Origin: Hippasteria phrygiana
Taxonomy: Eukaryota; Echinodermata; Asteroidea; Valvatida; Goniasteridae
Assembly (NCBI GenBank): GCA_037893225.1
Contig: JAZGUH010000529.1
Coordinates: forward strand, 496,001 to 560,000
Direction of reading: 5' to 3'
DNA: 64,000 bases
The translations under genes and the position numbers were made by a program. Shown piece by piece: positions 43,414-54,575 of this stretch (its first letter is position 1; the number at the start of each line of letters is the position of its first letter). Under the pieces are notes generated by a model. It was not told the origin of the DNA and searched no databases. It worked only from the letters and a program-made list of their open reading frames with translations.

Positions 43414-43990
43414 TTGCTTTTTAAATGTTAAACTTACATTCAGATAATTCATACGCACCTTGCTCTTCACACATTTCATTTAAATGAATGTAAAGACCTA
43501 CATGTACATGTACATGTAGCTGAGCCCAATGTTGTTGAAAGTAATACTACAAAGCTGTAAACAAAAGCATTTCAAACCGTAAGTGATACATAATGAATTT
43601 ATTCAGAAAAAAAAAAAAGACGGGCTAAATTGTTGCATTAATGCCAAACTATATATATTAATTACTTTGTTGTTGTTTTTTCAATTATAACATGGCAAGA
43701 GTTTGAACATGCTTTTAAAAATTGTTGTTTGTAAAGGGTACAGAATACCTGAGCAAAAATTACACACAATTCCTGAGCTGATTTGGCAACACAAACAGTA
43801 AAACTGAAATAATGTCTCCAAAAAACCAAAAAGAATGAGTAAATTTGGTTTTATAAGCTTGCCATACTGTATTTACAAAAAAGTTAACATGCTGCAGTGA
43901 CAGATATACCTATATTGCTTGGCATGATGGAATAGACAATTGCGAGTACATGTGTATTAAAATATGTAGAAATGCATTAAATAAAATATG
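43414..43990. other. Non-coding stretch, nothing recognised
   Basis: A+T-rich DNA with an ATGTACATGTACATGTA run at 43500-43517. No exon is supported. Confidence 0.3.
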
Positions 43991-43991
43991 A

Positions 43992-44882
43992 ATACATTGT
44001 ATCGAAGCTGTCCGAAATTGTCTCGTTGAGCAGCAACAGGCAGGAGAAGGAAGAGCTCAGACAATCAGCAGCCGACGCAATGGTCTTGGGCTGCCATCAG
44101 CCACTTTCAACAGGATAACTCGTGTTGACCTTCACTTTCATCCCTATCAGATGATTAAGCGTCACGAACTGCTACCTGGGGATCAACAGCGACGACTGCG
44201 CTTCTGCAGATGGCTCCTTGCACAACCCCCACGATTCTTGGACAATCTTATCATCGGGGATGAATCAGGCTTTGCCCTCAATGCATCAGTTAACACTCAC
44301 AATATCCGAGAGTACTGCCCTCGTGGACACGCTCCCCTTGATTTCCAGTATCAACGTCGTGACGACAGACACAAGCTGACTGTGTGGATAGGTTTGGGAG
44401 GCAATGGCTCAATTATCGGCCTTTTTTCTTCCGCCATAACATTAACGGTGAGCATTATCTGCAGATGCTTTAACGAGGACATTGTTCCTGTCATTGACCA
44501 ACTGCCCCGTTATCGTCGCAACAGAAATAGCCGATTTCAGAGAGCGTGGTGGGCACAGGATGGTGCCCCACCCAACAGACGGAGGACTGTAACAGACCGC
44601 CTTACAGAACTGTTCGGAGAACGAGTGATTGCCCTAAACCGTGACGTGGAATGGCCCCCGAGGTCACCGGACTTCAGCCCTCTTGACTTTTTCTTGTGGG
44701 GTCATCTTAAGACAAAAGTGTACGTTACTCCACCTAGGGACCTGGATGACCTTGAGGAACGCATAACGGCAGAAGTCAATGTTCTCAGAAGGGACAGAGC
44801 TTTGATCCGGCGTGCAGTGTACGATATGCTAAGGAGGGCCCAAATCTGCCAGGAAAGAAATGGTGGACAAGTTGAGGACTGA
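43992..44882 (+). pseudogene. mariner/Tc1-type DDE transposase, 5'-truncated
   Basis: The frame is open from 43992, ahead of the ATG at 44151, and reads EAVRNCLVEQQQ...PSATFNRITRVD (helix-turn-helix side). The catalytic domain follows: IIGDESGF (D37 counted from the ATG at 44151), WWAQDGAPPN (D137) and PRSPDFSPLDFFLWG (D174). Thirty-six residues separate the second and third Asp. The C-terminal LKTKVYVTPPRDLDDLEERI is typical of the IS630/Tc1/mariner group. The DNA-binding N-terminus and left element end are missing, so this copy is not mobile by itself, although the catalytic part has no stop. Confidence 0.88.
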
Positions 44883-45186
44883 AAGTGTGAAAGGGTTAAT
44901 TCAAAAGTAATGGCAATTTGTGATAAACAAAGGGCATACCTAACGTTGTTTGTCATGGTCTCAGATCCTGTTTTCAACCCAGCACTTTTTCGCGCAAACC
45001 AGATGTATCGCAATTTACGTAATTAGCCTGTGCTCAATCATGCGTGACATGATGAGTATGTGCAATTGCACAAAAAAAGCACTGAACCATCGTCTATCAA
45101 CCTATGTAAAAGATTTCTCAAAAAATTATAGAATACTAATTTAAAGGCAATTTTTCAAAGTGGGAATTTTTTTTGGATACACCCTG
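44883..45186. mobile_element. 3' region and right inverted end of the mariner-like element
   Basis: The element ends TTTTTTTTGGATACACCCTG followed by TA (45187-45188), a typical mariner-like tip. The matching left tip was not found before 43992. Confidence 0.65.
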
Positions 45187-45188
45187 TA

Positions 45189-46190
45189 TATAAATCAGCT
45201 GATCAGAGGAAAAGTTGCATGCCTGATGTCCAAACCAAAGGCAAGAAAATGAACTTTTTATAATGTAAAATAAGGCAAGAAAACACTATATGGCATGTAT
45301 GGCTGCATGGGGGCACATCGTTATGTCCATAAAAATATACATATCTTTTGCTCATAAGAACAAATAAATGTTAAACTGATAAATTTTTTTTATAAAAACT
45401 GCATTGTGTGATAGTCCCGAGACACAATGACGTCACGCTATGTGCACTTTACTATGAGAGCCAGGTGGGATGCGTTTTCATTGTCTACAAAATGATATTA
45501 TGATTTTTCAAAAACTGTCCGTTAAAATCGATATTATAATCTTTAACAAGGGTCACATGGCCTCGACATTTCAGCCGGCACACCTTCTGGACACTATGAT
45601 GGAAAATGCCGAGAATCATTATCCAGGCTTATCATACTTCTGATAAAATGATGGCCATAAAATCGCCAAATTAAATGTTCAAGACGTCATAGCATCGGAA
45701 TGATTGACTGCAAGGTGATGATGCAATATTTGCATGTTGCAATGTCAATTCATATGATCTTAGCAGCTCACCGGAAATTAAGAAATAAACTTATATTAAG
45801 CCATCAATTATTTAAAATTGTTCCCCTTCATTCGAAATTCATAGACAGCTGATTCAATTCTTTAAGTCATACCGTTTTTGTTATCACTAACAATGGGGAC
45901 ATCTTAACAGATTAAAATCCAAAATGAAATTATTTGAGCCAAAATAGTGAATGTCACCTCCCACTTGTATCACTATACCGGTATACAGTACAAAATTGTT
46001 AACTTACCGCATACATGTACAAACTGACAAACAGCTTGTGAGTGTGTTGACGTCCAGTAAACATGATCACTTCTCCACCTTTGCGTGTGCCGGCACGTGC
46101 ACGCGCCAGAATATTACAAAAGATGGTTGTCCGGAAGCTTTATACAGTTGTATTTATTGAGGCATGAGGCAGCTATTATGTCTAGTCGTA
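45189..46190. other. Non-coding stretch with a copy A/B-related segment
   Basis: 45820-46040 resembles the duplicated interior of copies A and B: TTGTTATCACTAACAATGGG, GAATGTCACCTCC and ACTTACCGCATACA occur in the same order. The rest shows nothing I recognise. Confidence 0.5.
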
Positions 46191-47548
46191 GACAGGGCCC
46201 AGACCAGGAAAAACTGCCGTTTTTTCCTGTCAAGGTTTTCTCAACGGTTTCATCATCCTGAACCTCAACCATTTGAAATTAGCTTGGGGGCCACCCTGAT
46301 TTTTGCCCCTAATTCAAAATGGCCGCCAAAATCCAAAATGGCCGCCAAAATTACCTAAATTAGATATATACTGCTAATTACGTTTAATATCAACGTTTTT
46401 TCAGTGGTTCTGTCATCCTGAATCTGCACCCATTGAATTTAGCTCCAGAGCCACCCAGAATTTGGCCTCAAATCCAAGATGGCCGCCAAAATCTAAAATG
46501 GCTGCCAAAATGATCTTAATCAGATTTATACTACTTTTTTTTTTTCTGCAAGAGTTTTTTTTCAGTGATTTCGTCATCCTGATCATAAGGCCTTTGAAAT
46601 TAGTCTGGGGAGTACCCAGGATTTGTCCTTGGAATCCAAGATGGCCGCCAAAATGGCCTCCAAAATGGCCGCCAAAATTACCTAAATTAGATATATACTG
46701 CTAATTACGTTTAATATCAACGTTTTTTTCAGTGGTTCTGTCATCCTGAATCTACAACCATTGAATTTAGCTCCAAAGCCACCCAGAATTTGGCCTCAAA
46801 TCAAAGATGGCCGCCAAAATCTAAAATGGCTGCCAAATTGACCCTAGCAAGATTTATACTGCTTCTTGTTTTTTTTCTGTCAGTTGTCAGTGATTCCGTC
46901 ATCCTGAACCTAAGGCCTTTGAAATTAGTCTGGGGAGTACGCAGGATTTGTCCTTGAATCCAAGATGGCCGTCAAAATGGCCTCCAAAATGGCCACCAAA
47001 ATGGCCACCAAAAGCATCTTAATTATATTCAAACTACCTCTTCGTTTTCTCCTGTTAACATTTTCTAAAGTTGGTTTCATTATGGCGTCCTGAACCTAAG
47101 CCTTTTGAAATGAATTTGGGGCTACCCAGGATTTGGCTGCAAATCCAAGATGGCCGCCCAAACAAAAATGGTTAAACGGTCTCTTATTTGTACCCCATCA
47201 TTTTCCTTTCTCGGAAATCAGAGTTTATGATTGTCATATACTTTAACTGTACAAATAATCTATACTGTCTTCTCTCCAATTGCAACATTAGCTAGCAGCC
47301 CAGCCTCATTGTGGTCCATCTAGAATTGTTTCCTTGCACGTAATTCAAACATACAGTTTAGAGAAAGGATCAAAGTAATTAATTCACAGGTATGTATACT
47401 TGCTAGTTAACATTGTTTGCGAAATGCATTGCTTTGGATGACATTATTGCTCAACTATTATGTTCTTCTTGTGTAAGTATACTGTAATTCACGAACAAAC
47501 AATTGAATGAGTAATATAATTGTATCTTTACTTCTAGGAATCAGCACT

Positions 47549-47638
47549 ATGGCGGCTACCCCCTTTTTTAGTACAGGAGCAGATGACAGAAGACGGTGCC
47601 TGCTTTGCAATGAAAATATCAAGGATAAGGATGGTGGT
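47549..47638 (+). CDS. 5' coding fragment in the left arm (MAATPFFSTGADD...)
   Basis: Downstream of an acceptor-like TTTACTTCTAG|GAATCAGCACT is ATGGCGGCTACC, reading MAATPFFSTGADDRRRCLLC and NENIKDKD before the palindrome centre cuts it off. A donor-like TTGT|GTAAGT lies about 60 bp upstream, at about 47470. It looks like the start of a captured gene with a 5' untranslated intron. Cys-x2-Cys suggests a zinc-binding N-terminus. I do not recognise the gene. Confidence 0.5.
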
Positions 47639-47666
47639 GGACAGTCGTGGCCCAGCTAATTGAAAT

Positions 47667-47843
47667 TCAGTATAAGGAGGCTGAGAACATATCACTTGAC
47701 CATCTGTCAGCCAGTGTTTGGAGAACTTCCAGTCCAGCTTGTGTCACATTTGAGATGTCATCCTTATCCTTGATATTTTCATTGCAAAGCAGGCACCGTC
47801 TTTTGTCATCTGCTCCTGTACTCAAAAAGGGGGTAGCCGCCAT
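47667..47843 (-). CDS. Mirror-image 5' coding fragment in the right arm
   Basis: The minus-strand ATG at 47843 gives MAATPFLSTGADDKRRCLLC, NENIKDKDDISNVTQAGLEV, LQTLADRWSS, longer than the left-arm copy and stopping at 47667. The two copies point toward each other. The CxxC-containing N-terminus resembles those of multi-copy uncharacterised invertebrate proteins, possibly of the same kind as the 15.5-19.7 kb gene; that link is a guess. Confidence 0.5.
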   Translation of the reverse strand: MAATPFLSTGADDKRRCLLCNENIKDKDDISNVTQAGLEVLQTLADRWSSDMFSASLY

Positions 47844-48699
47844 AGTGCTGATTCCTAAAAGTAAAGATACAATTGTAAAAGTCATTCAATTTGTGTTCGT
47901 GAATTACAGTATACTTACACAAGAAGAACATAATAGTTGAGCAATAATGTCATCCAAAGCAATGCATTTCGCAAACAACAATGTTAACTAGCAAAATACC
48001 TGTCAATTAATTACTTTGATCCTTTCTCTAAACTGTATGTTCGAATTACGTGCAAGGAAACAATTCTAGATGGACAACGACGAGGCTGGGCTGCTGATGT
48101 TGCAATTGGAGAGAAGACAGCATAGATTATTTGTACAGTTAAAGTATGACACTCATAAACTCTGATTTCCGAGAAAGGAAAATTATGGGGTACAAATAAG
48201 AGACCGTTTAAATCCGATTAAGGTAATTTTGGTAGCCATTTGTATTTGGACGGCCATCTTGGATTTGCAGCCAAATCCTGGGTAGCCCCAAATTCATTTC
48301 AAAAGGCTTAGGTTCAGGACGCCATAATGAAACCATCTTTAGAAAACATTAACAGGGAAAAAACGAAGAGGTAGTTTAAATATAATTAAGATGCTTTTGG
48401 CGGCCATTTTGACGGCCATCTTGGATTTCAGGACAAATCCTGGGTATTCCCCAGACTAATTTCAAAGGCCTTAGGTTCAGGATGACGAAATCACTGACAA
48501 CTGACAGAAAAAAACCAAGAAGCAGTATAAATCTTATTAGGGTAATTTTGGCAGCCATTTTAGATTTTGGCGGCCATCTTTGATTTGAGGCCAAATTCTG
48601 GGTGGCTTTGGAGCTAAATTCAATGGTTGTAGATTCAGGATGACAGAACCACTGAAAAAAACGTTGATATTAAACGTAATTAGCAGTATATATCTAATT

Positions 48700-48827
48700 G
48701 GCGGCCATCTTGGCGGCCATCTTGGCGGCCATCTTGGCGGCCATCTTGGCGGCCATCTTGGCGGCCATCTTGGCGGCCATCTTGGCGGCCATCTTGGCGG
48801 CCATCTTGGCGGCCATCTTGGCGGCCA
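48700..48827. repeat. 12-bp tandem array (GGCGGCCATCTT)
   Basis: About ten to eleven perfect copies of GGCGGCCATCTT in the right arm; the left arm has only isolated copies at the mirrored place. Its reverse complement AAGATGGCCGCC is close to the YY1 binding consensus. Confidence 0.92.
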
Positions 48828-49715
48828 AGGACAAATCCTGGGTACTCCCCAGACGAATTTTAAAGGCCTTATGATCAGGATGACGAAATCACTGAACAAA
48901 AACTCCTACAGAAAGAAAAACAAGTATTATAAATCTGATTAAGATAATTTTGGCAGCCATTTTAGATTTTGGCGGCCATCTTGGATTTGAGGCCAATTTC
49001 TGGGTGGCTCTGGAGCTAAATTCAATGGGTGTAGATTCAGGATGACAGAACCACTGAAAAAACGTTGATATTAAACGTAATTAGCAGTACATATCTAATT
49101 TAGGTAATTTTGGCGGCCATTTTGGCGGCCATCTTGGATTCAAGGACAAATCCTGGGTACTCCCCAGACTAATTTCAAAGGCCTTATGATCAGGATGACG
49201 GAATCACTGAAAAAAAACTCCTACAGAAAAAAACAAGTAGTATAAATCTGATTTAGATAATTTTGGCAGCCATTTTAGATTTTGGCGGCCATCTTGGATT
49301 TGAGGCCAAATTCTGGGCGGCTCTGGAGCTAAATTCAATGGGTGCAGATTCAGAATGACAGAACCACTGAAAAAAACGTTGATATTAAACGTAATTAGCA
49401 GTATATATCTAATTTAGGTAATTTTGGCGGCCATTTTGGATTTTGGCGGCCATTTTGAATTAGGGGCAAAAATCAGGGTGGCCCCCAAGCTAATTTCAAA
49501 TGGTTGAGGTTCAGGATGATGAAACCGTTGAGAAAACCTTGACAGGAAAAAACGGCAGTTTTTCCTGGTCTGGGCCCTGTCTATCGAGGCTCTTATCCAT
49601 ACCCAGACTACAAAAACCACGACCGGTAATTTATTGTCAATTTTCGTGAGCATCATAAATGTGAAATCTCTGGTTTCCCATATAAACGGGTTTCAATTTT
49701 GAAAATTCCATACAA

Positions 49716-49888
49716 ATAAGGGGATAAAAGTGTGATGACCCGGTCTTTACCACGTCAATAATAACCGAGGAGGGGCGTGACCGCTGTTAATGGACCGAGC
49801 CTAAGGCGAGGTCCATTAACAGCGATCACGACCCTTCGAGGTTATTATTGACTGGTAAAGACCGGGTCATCACATTTTTATCCCCATT
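49716..49888. repeat. Palindromic foldback repeat
   Basis: TGTGATGACCCGGTCTTTAC...AATAATAACC...GCTGTTAATGGACC is mirrored by GGTCCATTAACAGCG...GGTTATTATTGAC...GTAAAGACCGGGTCATCACA around a centre near 49803. It is a short MITE-like hairpin. Confidence 0.85.
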
Positions 49889-50947
49889 CATAAATGCCTT
49901 CTTACGAAAAATGCAAAAACCTCCCGTAAAAAAGGACAAAATGCGAAGCTTTTTCACCCCCACTTTTTCTCCCATTTGCTCAGTACAAAACACATGCGCG
50001 TGAAGGCGCTCCGCGCCTGTCTGTCGCGTGCGCGTACGCACACGCACGGGATGCAGCGTTTTTATACGCGTGGATTAGCGTTGTCTTACATTATGAAATT
50101 CAGTACATCTTGTGCGTGATACGCTCTCCCTGTTGCGTATCGGCTGAGAACAGCTGGTTATGACGCGCCGTGTTTAAACAACTTCCAGCCGTGTTTAAAC
50201 AACCGTTTAAACACACCCACGTGACAGGCTCTCGACCAATAGGGATAGTGAAACTCACTGAGGCATTTATGAATAACAATTAAAACCTTTCCTATTTTAT
50301 TGTCTGGGAAGTCACTTTGCGATAATGGTACTCGACTCCATAATCTGGAACCGGTTTCTGACATGAATGGTCGGGTACTCACCCGGTTCCAATGCACAGC
50401 CCTAACACAGACAAACAGAATCCCGGCCTAACAAGTTATCTTGCCAAACTTACGGGGCTTTGTCACTTGAGGATCCATCAAATGCCTGCTTCAAGTGAAT
50501 CAGTTGTTTGGACTGGTTCTGGTAAACTTGTTTCTTTTAGCACAATTTTAGATATTTTACAAACCCTTTATTTCTTCAATTATTGTTGAAGTTTGTCTTT
50601 ACCCTTATAAATTGGTTCCCCTCTCTAATTTGCGTGAAGTGTGAAGGCTTATTAAAACGTTATGCAAAACCAAAACTGCCTAATACTGTACCTTGCAAGT
50701 ATCATATTCTTTTCTGACAGTGCAGATGGATTAACCAGTTTTTATACAACACCTGAATAAATCCCCGCCATCCGATTGGTGGAGAGTCGATCACGTGCAT
50801 TGAATTATTCGACCCATCACACGACGCGAACCCGCCCCGCCCAATACGTTCTATCACATGGGTCTATCACATGGTGCGCACGCATTGATAGAACCAAAAC
50901 ACTTTTCTAATTTCACGGTCACTAGGTGGCGCTGTCATTTACACAAC

Positions 50948-51225
50948 ATGGCGGCCAAGTTACCCGAACTGCCGCGGTTTGTTCTCCTAACAGAGGACGA
51001 AATATTCGAACTTGTAAGCAATGCTGACGCTCCAAATACAAAGAGACAAATCAAATATGCAGTGAAACGATTAGATGAATTTGCTAGACACGCAGGAACA
51101 ACAATTGAAGCTTTAACTAATTCTGAACTCGACATTTTTTGTCCCGGTTTTATGCGGGACTGAGAAAGGAAAACGGCACGTTGTACACAAAGAAATCCAT
51201 GCATGCAATCCGAATTGTTTACTTT
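50948..51225 (+). pseudogene. Fragment of a DUF3504/Crypton-type N-terminal domain
   Basis: The ATG in ACATGGCGG context opens MAAKLPELPRFVLLTEDEIF, then APNTKRQIKYAVKRLDEFAR and EALTNSELDIF. A one-base shift near 51145 moves the match to the frame reading FYAGLRKENGTLYTKKSMHA. The pattern (KRQ.KYA..., L..FY..LRK.NG.LY.K.S...IR) is the N-terminal helical domain found in Crypton-derived and ZMYM/QRICH1-like proteins. The rest of the protein is not present downstream within view. Confidence 0.6.
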
Positions 51226-51277
51226 TCTGGACTAGTACAGTTGTAAACTTCCATAAATTGGATATGAAAGTGCATTA

Positions 51278-51520
51278 ATTGGTTACTGAAAGTTCTGAAT
51301 TTGTGAAACAGCTTTTTAACAATTCTGAACAGTTTGGTCTTCAACACTTCGGAACGGATATTTTTAGATGACATTCTGCATCTGAAGTGAATAATTCTTC
51401 TTAACTTGTTGAAAAACAATGAACATTTTTAACTGTTTGAGACTTTTCGAGACAGTAATTAGTTACTGGAAGTTCTGAATTTGTGAAACAGTTTTTTTAC
51501 AATTCTGAACAGTTTTTAAC
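51278..51520. repeat. Direct repeat pair of ~60 bp
   Basis: GTTCTGAATTTGTGAAACAG followed by ACAATTCTGAACAGTTT occurs at about 51287-51335 and about 51470-51512 in the same orientation. Confidence 0.75.
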
Positions 51521-51641
51521 TTGAATAAAATACATTGAAAGTGTTCCCCCAGCTATCAGTGTTACTACATGTTTCTTACATGTAAGCACCAGTTTACAAG
51601 TTACCAATCAGATGACGAGAATTTATTCAGGCGTTGTATAA

Positions 51642-51806
51642 AACAAATAATGAATGTTTCACATTCGTGCGATGGAAAGAATAATTTCATTCGGTGACAG
51701 ATGGCATTTTCTATTCCACTCGGCTTCGCCTCGTGGAATAGAACATGCCATCTGTCACCTCATGAAATTATTCTTACCATCACACTCATAAACATTCATT
51801 ATTTGT
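51642..51806. repeat. Palindromic foldback repeat centred on CGGCTTCGCCTCG
   Basis: AAATAATGAATGTTT...AATAATTTCATTCGGTGACA...GATGGCATTTTCTATTCCAC is mirrored after the short centre by GTGGAATAGAACATGCCATC...TGAAATTATTCTTACC...AAACATTCATTATTT. It resembles the 49.7 kb palindrome in design. Confidence 0.88.
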
Positions 51807-52068
51807 ATACTGTCTCTCAAAGATTGGTAGTTCCGGTGCTGTATCATTCAGTAAAAAACACAAACTCAGAATTGTAAAATTAACAACAGTATTCAGGGAT
51901 GACACTCCAAGGCAAAATTTAACAGAAAATGACAATTTTGTCACAACAAAATCACTAATCACAAGCAAGACTAGTGTACATTATAAAACAAATTGATTTC
52001 TTCATGGATTTAAAGGAGCCCATAAAGTCCATACCTTTTTTTGACCGGGATTTTGGCTGTGTTTTTAC

Positions 52069-52866
52069 CAGTGTTGTAGTCGAGACCCCGAAGTCCGAGA
52101 CCGAGACCAAGACCGAGACCTGATGGTCCGAGACCGAGACCGAGACCTAATGGCCCGAGACCGAGACCTCGAGACCTTGTATGTCATTTACATAATAAAA
52201 GAATGCAAAAAGATCACAAATTTCCATATGCATTAGCCTATGTGCAAAGGAGTATACATGTACATGTACAAGTAAACCGTATTTATTGACATCAAGAATA
52301 AGGCTGCGGTTACACGGTTAACTGACCATTTATCCGGTTACATGTTTACATTACATGTATATCGACATCTTGACTCGAAAAAACAATGTCCAGCTGTACT
52401 AAAAACGACCGCGATGGCTTTAAGCGGTATAGAGTACACGCCGCTGATCGTAATACCACACGTACACGTAGTTCGTGTATTTGAGCATGTCGTTCCCAAC
52501 TTCCCATACATGAAGCTAATGCGCTACATGTACGTTTGGGCACGCGTACACGGCAAAGAAACGAGGTTGTCATCATGTCATGTACTGCACGTTTATAAAT
52601 CTTTAGTCGAGTAGAGCGTACTGTAATCGATTCTGTAAACAAGAAGTTGTCATATACTGCACAATTATACATCTCGAGTCGAGTCGAGTCGAGCGTGCTG
52701 TAATCGATTCTGCACATGTGCTGTTTGTATACAATATTGGTGGTCTCGATACCGAGACCAGCAAAATACCGAGACCACGGGGTACCGAGACCGAGACCGA
52801 GACCAGGAAAAACTGGTCTCGAGACCGGTCTCGAGACCGAGACCGGTCTCGAGACCTACAACACTG
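52069..52866. mobile_element. hAT-type MITE with CAGTGTTGTAG ends, GAGACC-rich
   Basis: The ends CAGTGTTGTAGTCGAGACC and GGTCTCGAGACCTACAACACTG are inverted. Both sides are flanked by the 8-bp GTTTTTAC (52061-52068 and 52867-52874). Subterminal regions are arrays of (CCGAGA)n / GGTCTCGAGACC. It is non-coding. Confidence 0.92.
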
Positions 52867-52994
52867 GTTTTTACAGGCTGTTTGACTTCATCAAGGTTCT
52901 GACTGCTGTCACCCTGCCAAGAAAAAAAAATAATGAACAAGGTCAGTTACCTCCCTCCCAATAAAATTATGATGTAGACCAATATGACGGGCCT

Positions 52995-53014
52995 GGGGGG
53001 GGGGGGGGGGGGGG
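52995..53014 (+). repeat. 20-base poly(G) run
   Basis: G20 followed by AAGGGGG. No gene nearby. Confidence 0.9.
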
Positions 53015-53362
53015 AAGGGGGTGTATGAGCATTCGTAGTGAGTGCTGAATGTTCAGGTTTTTTTGTGCAGTCAAGTGATATATCATAACATCTACACGTA
53101 CATTTGTATAAATGTGACTCATTGGCTGACTAGTTCAATGAGTTTGACATTTGACAGAACAACAAATTAATATTCAGTGCACGCTCCAATACACTTATAG
53201 TATACACATGTACGTCTTTCCATGTATTTTGAATGGATAACGGAAAGATAATACTTTAATACTTCCAGAACTTTGTAAGGTTTTCACAAACCTTACAGAG
53301 AGATGCATTGAAACTGCTGTGGAGATTTTTAATGTCTTTTATAGTCCATAACTCTCTCATGA

Positions 53363-53672
53363 AATTTTCTGCCACAACATTTCATATGCCTTATCTTAAT
53401 ATGGTTATGTACACATGTACATGTTCAGTTCCTTTAAATTTCACTCAAAACTGGCGACAAACCACTGTGCAAATCGCAGCATTAAGGCGCCCTCTGTCGA
53501 CAGCAAACGATGTCAAACTTTGGAGCGGTGAATCCTGTGGTCTTGTTTAGTGGTATTCTTGTAAAATTTTCCCATTTCGAGTGACATTTCAAGGAACTGA
53601 ACCTAGCCTACTTGTAGCCATATAAAAATAAGGCATATGAAATGTTGTGGCAGAAAATCGGACCTACGAATG
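53363..53672. repeat. ~40-bp inverted repeat pair
   Basis: TTTCTGCCACAACATTTCAT...GCCTTATCTTAATATGG at about 53363-53405 is mirrored by CCATATAAAAATAAGGC...ATGAAATGTTGTGGCAGAAA at about 53620-53660. This may mark a small MITE. Confidence 0.75.
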
Positions 53673-53906
53673 TACATGTACGGTTCTCTAGATATAGGCC
53701 CTTATATGCACTTTTAAGATGACTTCACGTGAACCTTGATGACGTCATCATGACGTCACTCTTCGAGACATGACTTTGCATTTAGGGTCTACATTTACAT
53801 GTATGTCCTAGCTAACTTTGACTAAGATCTGAGGTTGTTTGATGACCAAAGTGCCGATCAGACAATCTATGCACAAAGTCTGGGGTTTTGGAGAGCACTA
53901 AAATAA

Positions 53907-54575
53907 AGCCCTGTCCGCACTGGACTTATTTTGGTAAAACTTACCGAGACGATGGGAACTTTTCCCATTTTAAGTCCAGTGCGGACAGCCTAGGACATTT
54001 TCCTCTCAGTTACTTTTCCTGAGTCCAGCGGTTACTTCTATATACCGGCCAACTGCTGCCCAGGAAAACTGATCAGGTAACTTTTCCCGAGACGATAAGT
54101 CCATAGTGCGGACAGTGCGAGTCGGTAAAAGCGGCTCAGGAAAGCGTACATTTGGCCAGAGCGCAAGGTCATGCTTCACAGGGAAACCACGCATGTGCTT
54201 TACATTGTTTCACCGCGGTGCGGTGCACGTGGCAAGTTTCCAAATTCCGTTGTTTCTCTTTTGGTCGCAATCATGGTAGATTTTATTATTGATAAAAAAG
54301 TTGGAAGTTAATGATTGGTGCTAAAGACGTAGACCTGCGTGTACAATGAAAAATGAAAAGGCACGCGTGATTTAGAAAATGTAGAATGTAGAAAGGTCAC
54401 GCAAAGCGCCCTCATGAGTCGATATATCGACAGCTCGGTTACTTCTCCCACGGTCTCGGTAAAATTTTCCCGTGTCGAAAGTCCAAGTGCGGACAGTGGT
54501 AACATTTGACCATTTTTCATTTTACCATCGTCTCAGTAAAACCATCCAAAAAAGAAGTCCAGTGCGGACACGGCT
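53907..54575. mobile_element. MITE with TGTCCGCACTGGACTT ends
   Basis: Left AGCCCTGTCCGCACTGGACT and right AGTCCAGTGCGGACACGGCT are inverted; further internal copies of the motif occur at 53973-53992 and 54480-54500. GGTAAAA and CGAGACGAT motifs repeat through the interior. The superfamily is uncertain. Confidence 0.75.

Larger units (their letters stand above)
46191..49581. mobile_element. Giant palindrome built of GGCGGCCATCTT-type repeats
   Basis: GACAGGGCCCAGACCAGGAA at 46191 is mirrored at 49581, and the arms match in order through to a centre near 47640-47750. Each outer arm has four to five roughly 220-bp modules, each with AAAATGGCCGCC/CAAGATGGCCGCC boxes and a CATCCTGAA(T/C)CT box. 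The inner arms (47200-47640 and 47660-48220) are single-copy sequence with a 5' gene end. This is a foldback-type element. No transposase and no clear duplication at its borders. Confidence 0.85.

Noticed and set aside
43431..43490. Minus-strand segment with a GTAAGTTT donor as a possible upstream BBS4 exon
   Set aside because: Translation does not resemble the expected NWLIHLHYIRKDYEACK region and no acceptor fits.
48537..48942. ORFs made of (RWPP)n and (GGHL)n
   Set aside because: Pure products of the GGCGGCCATCTT 12-bp array.
52342..52717. 90- and 123-codon ORFs inside the GAGACC-rich element
   Set aside because: They lie within a hAT-type MITE and show no recognisable domain.
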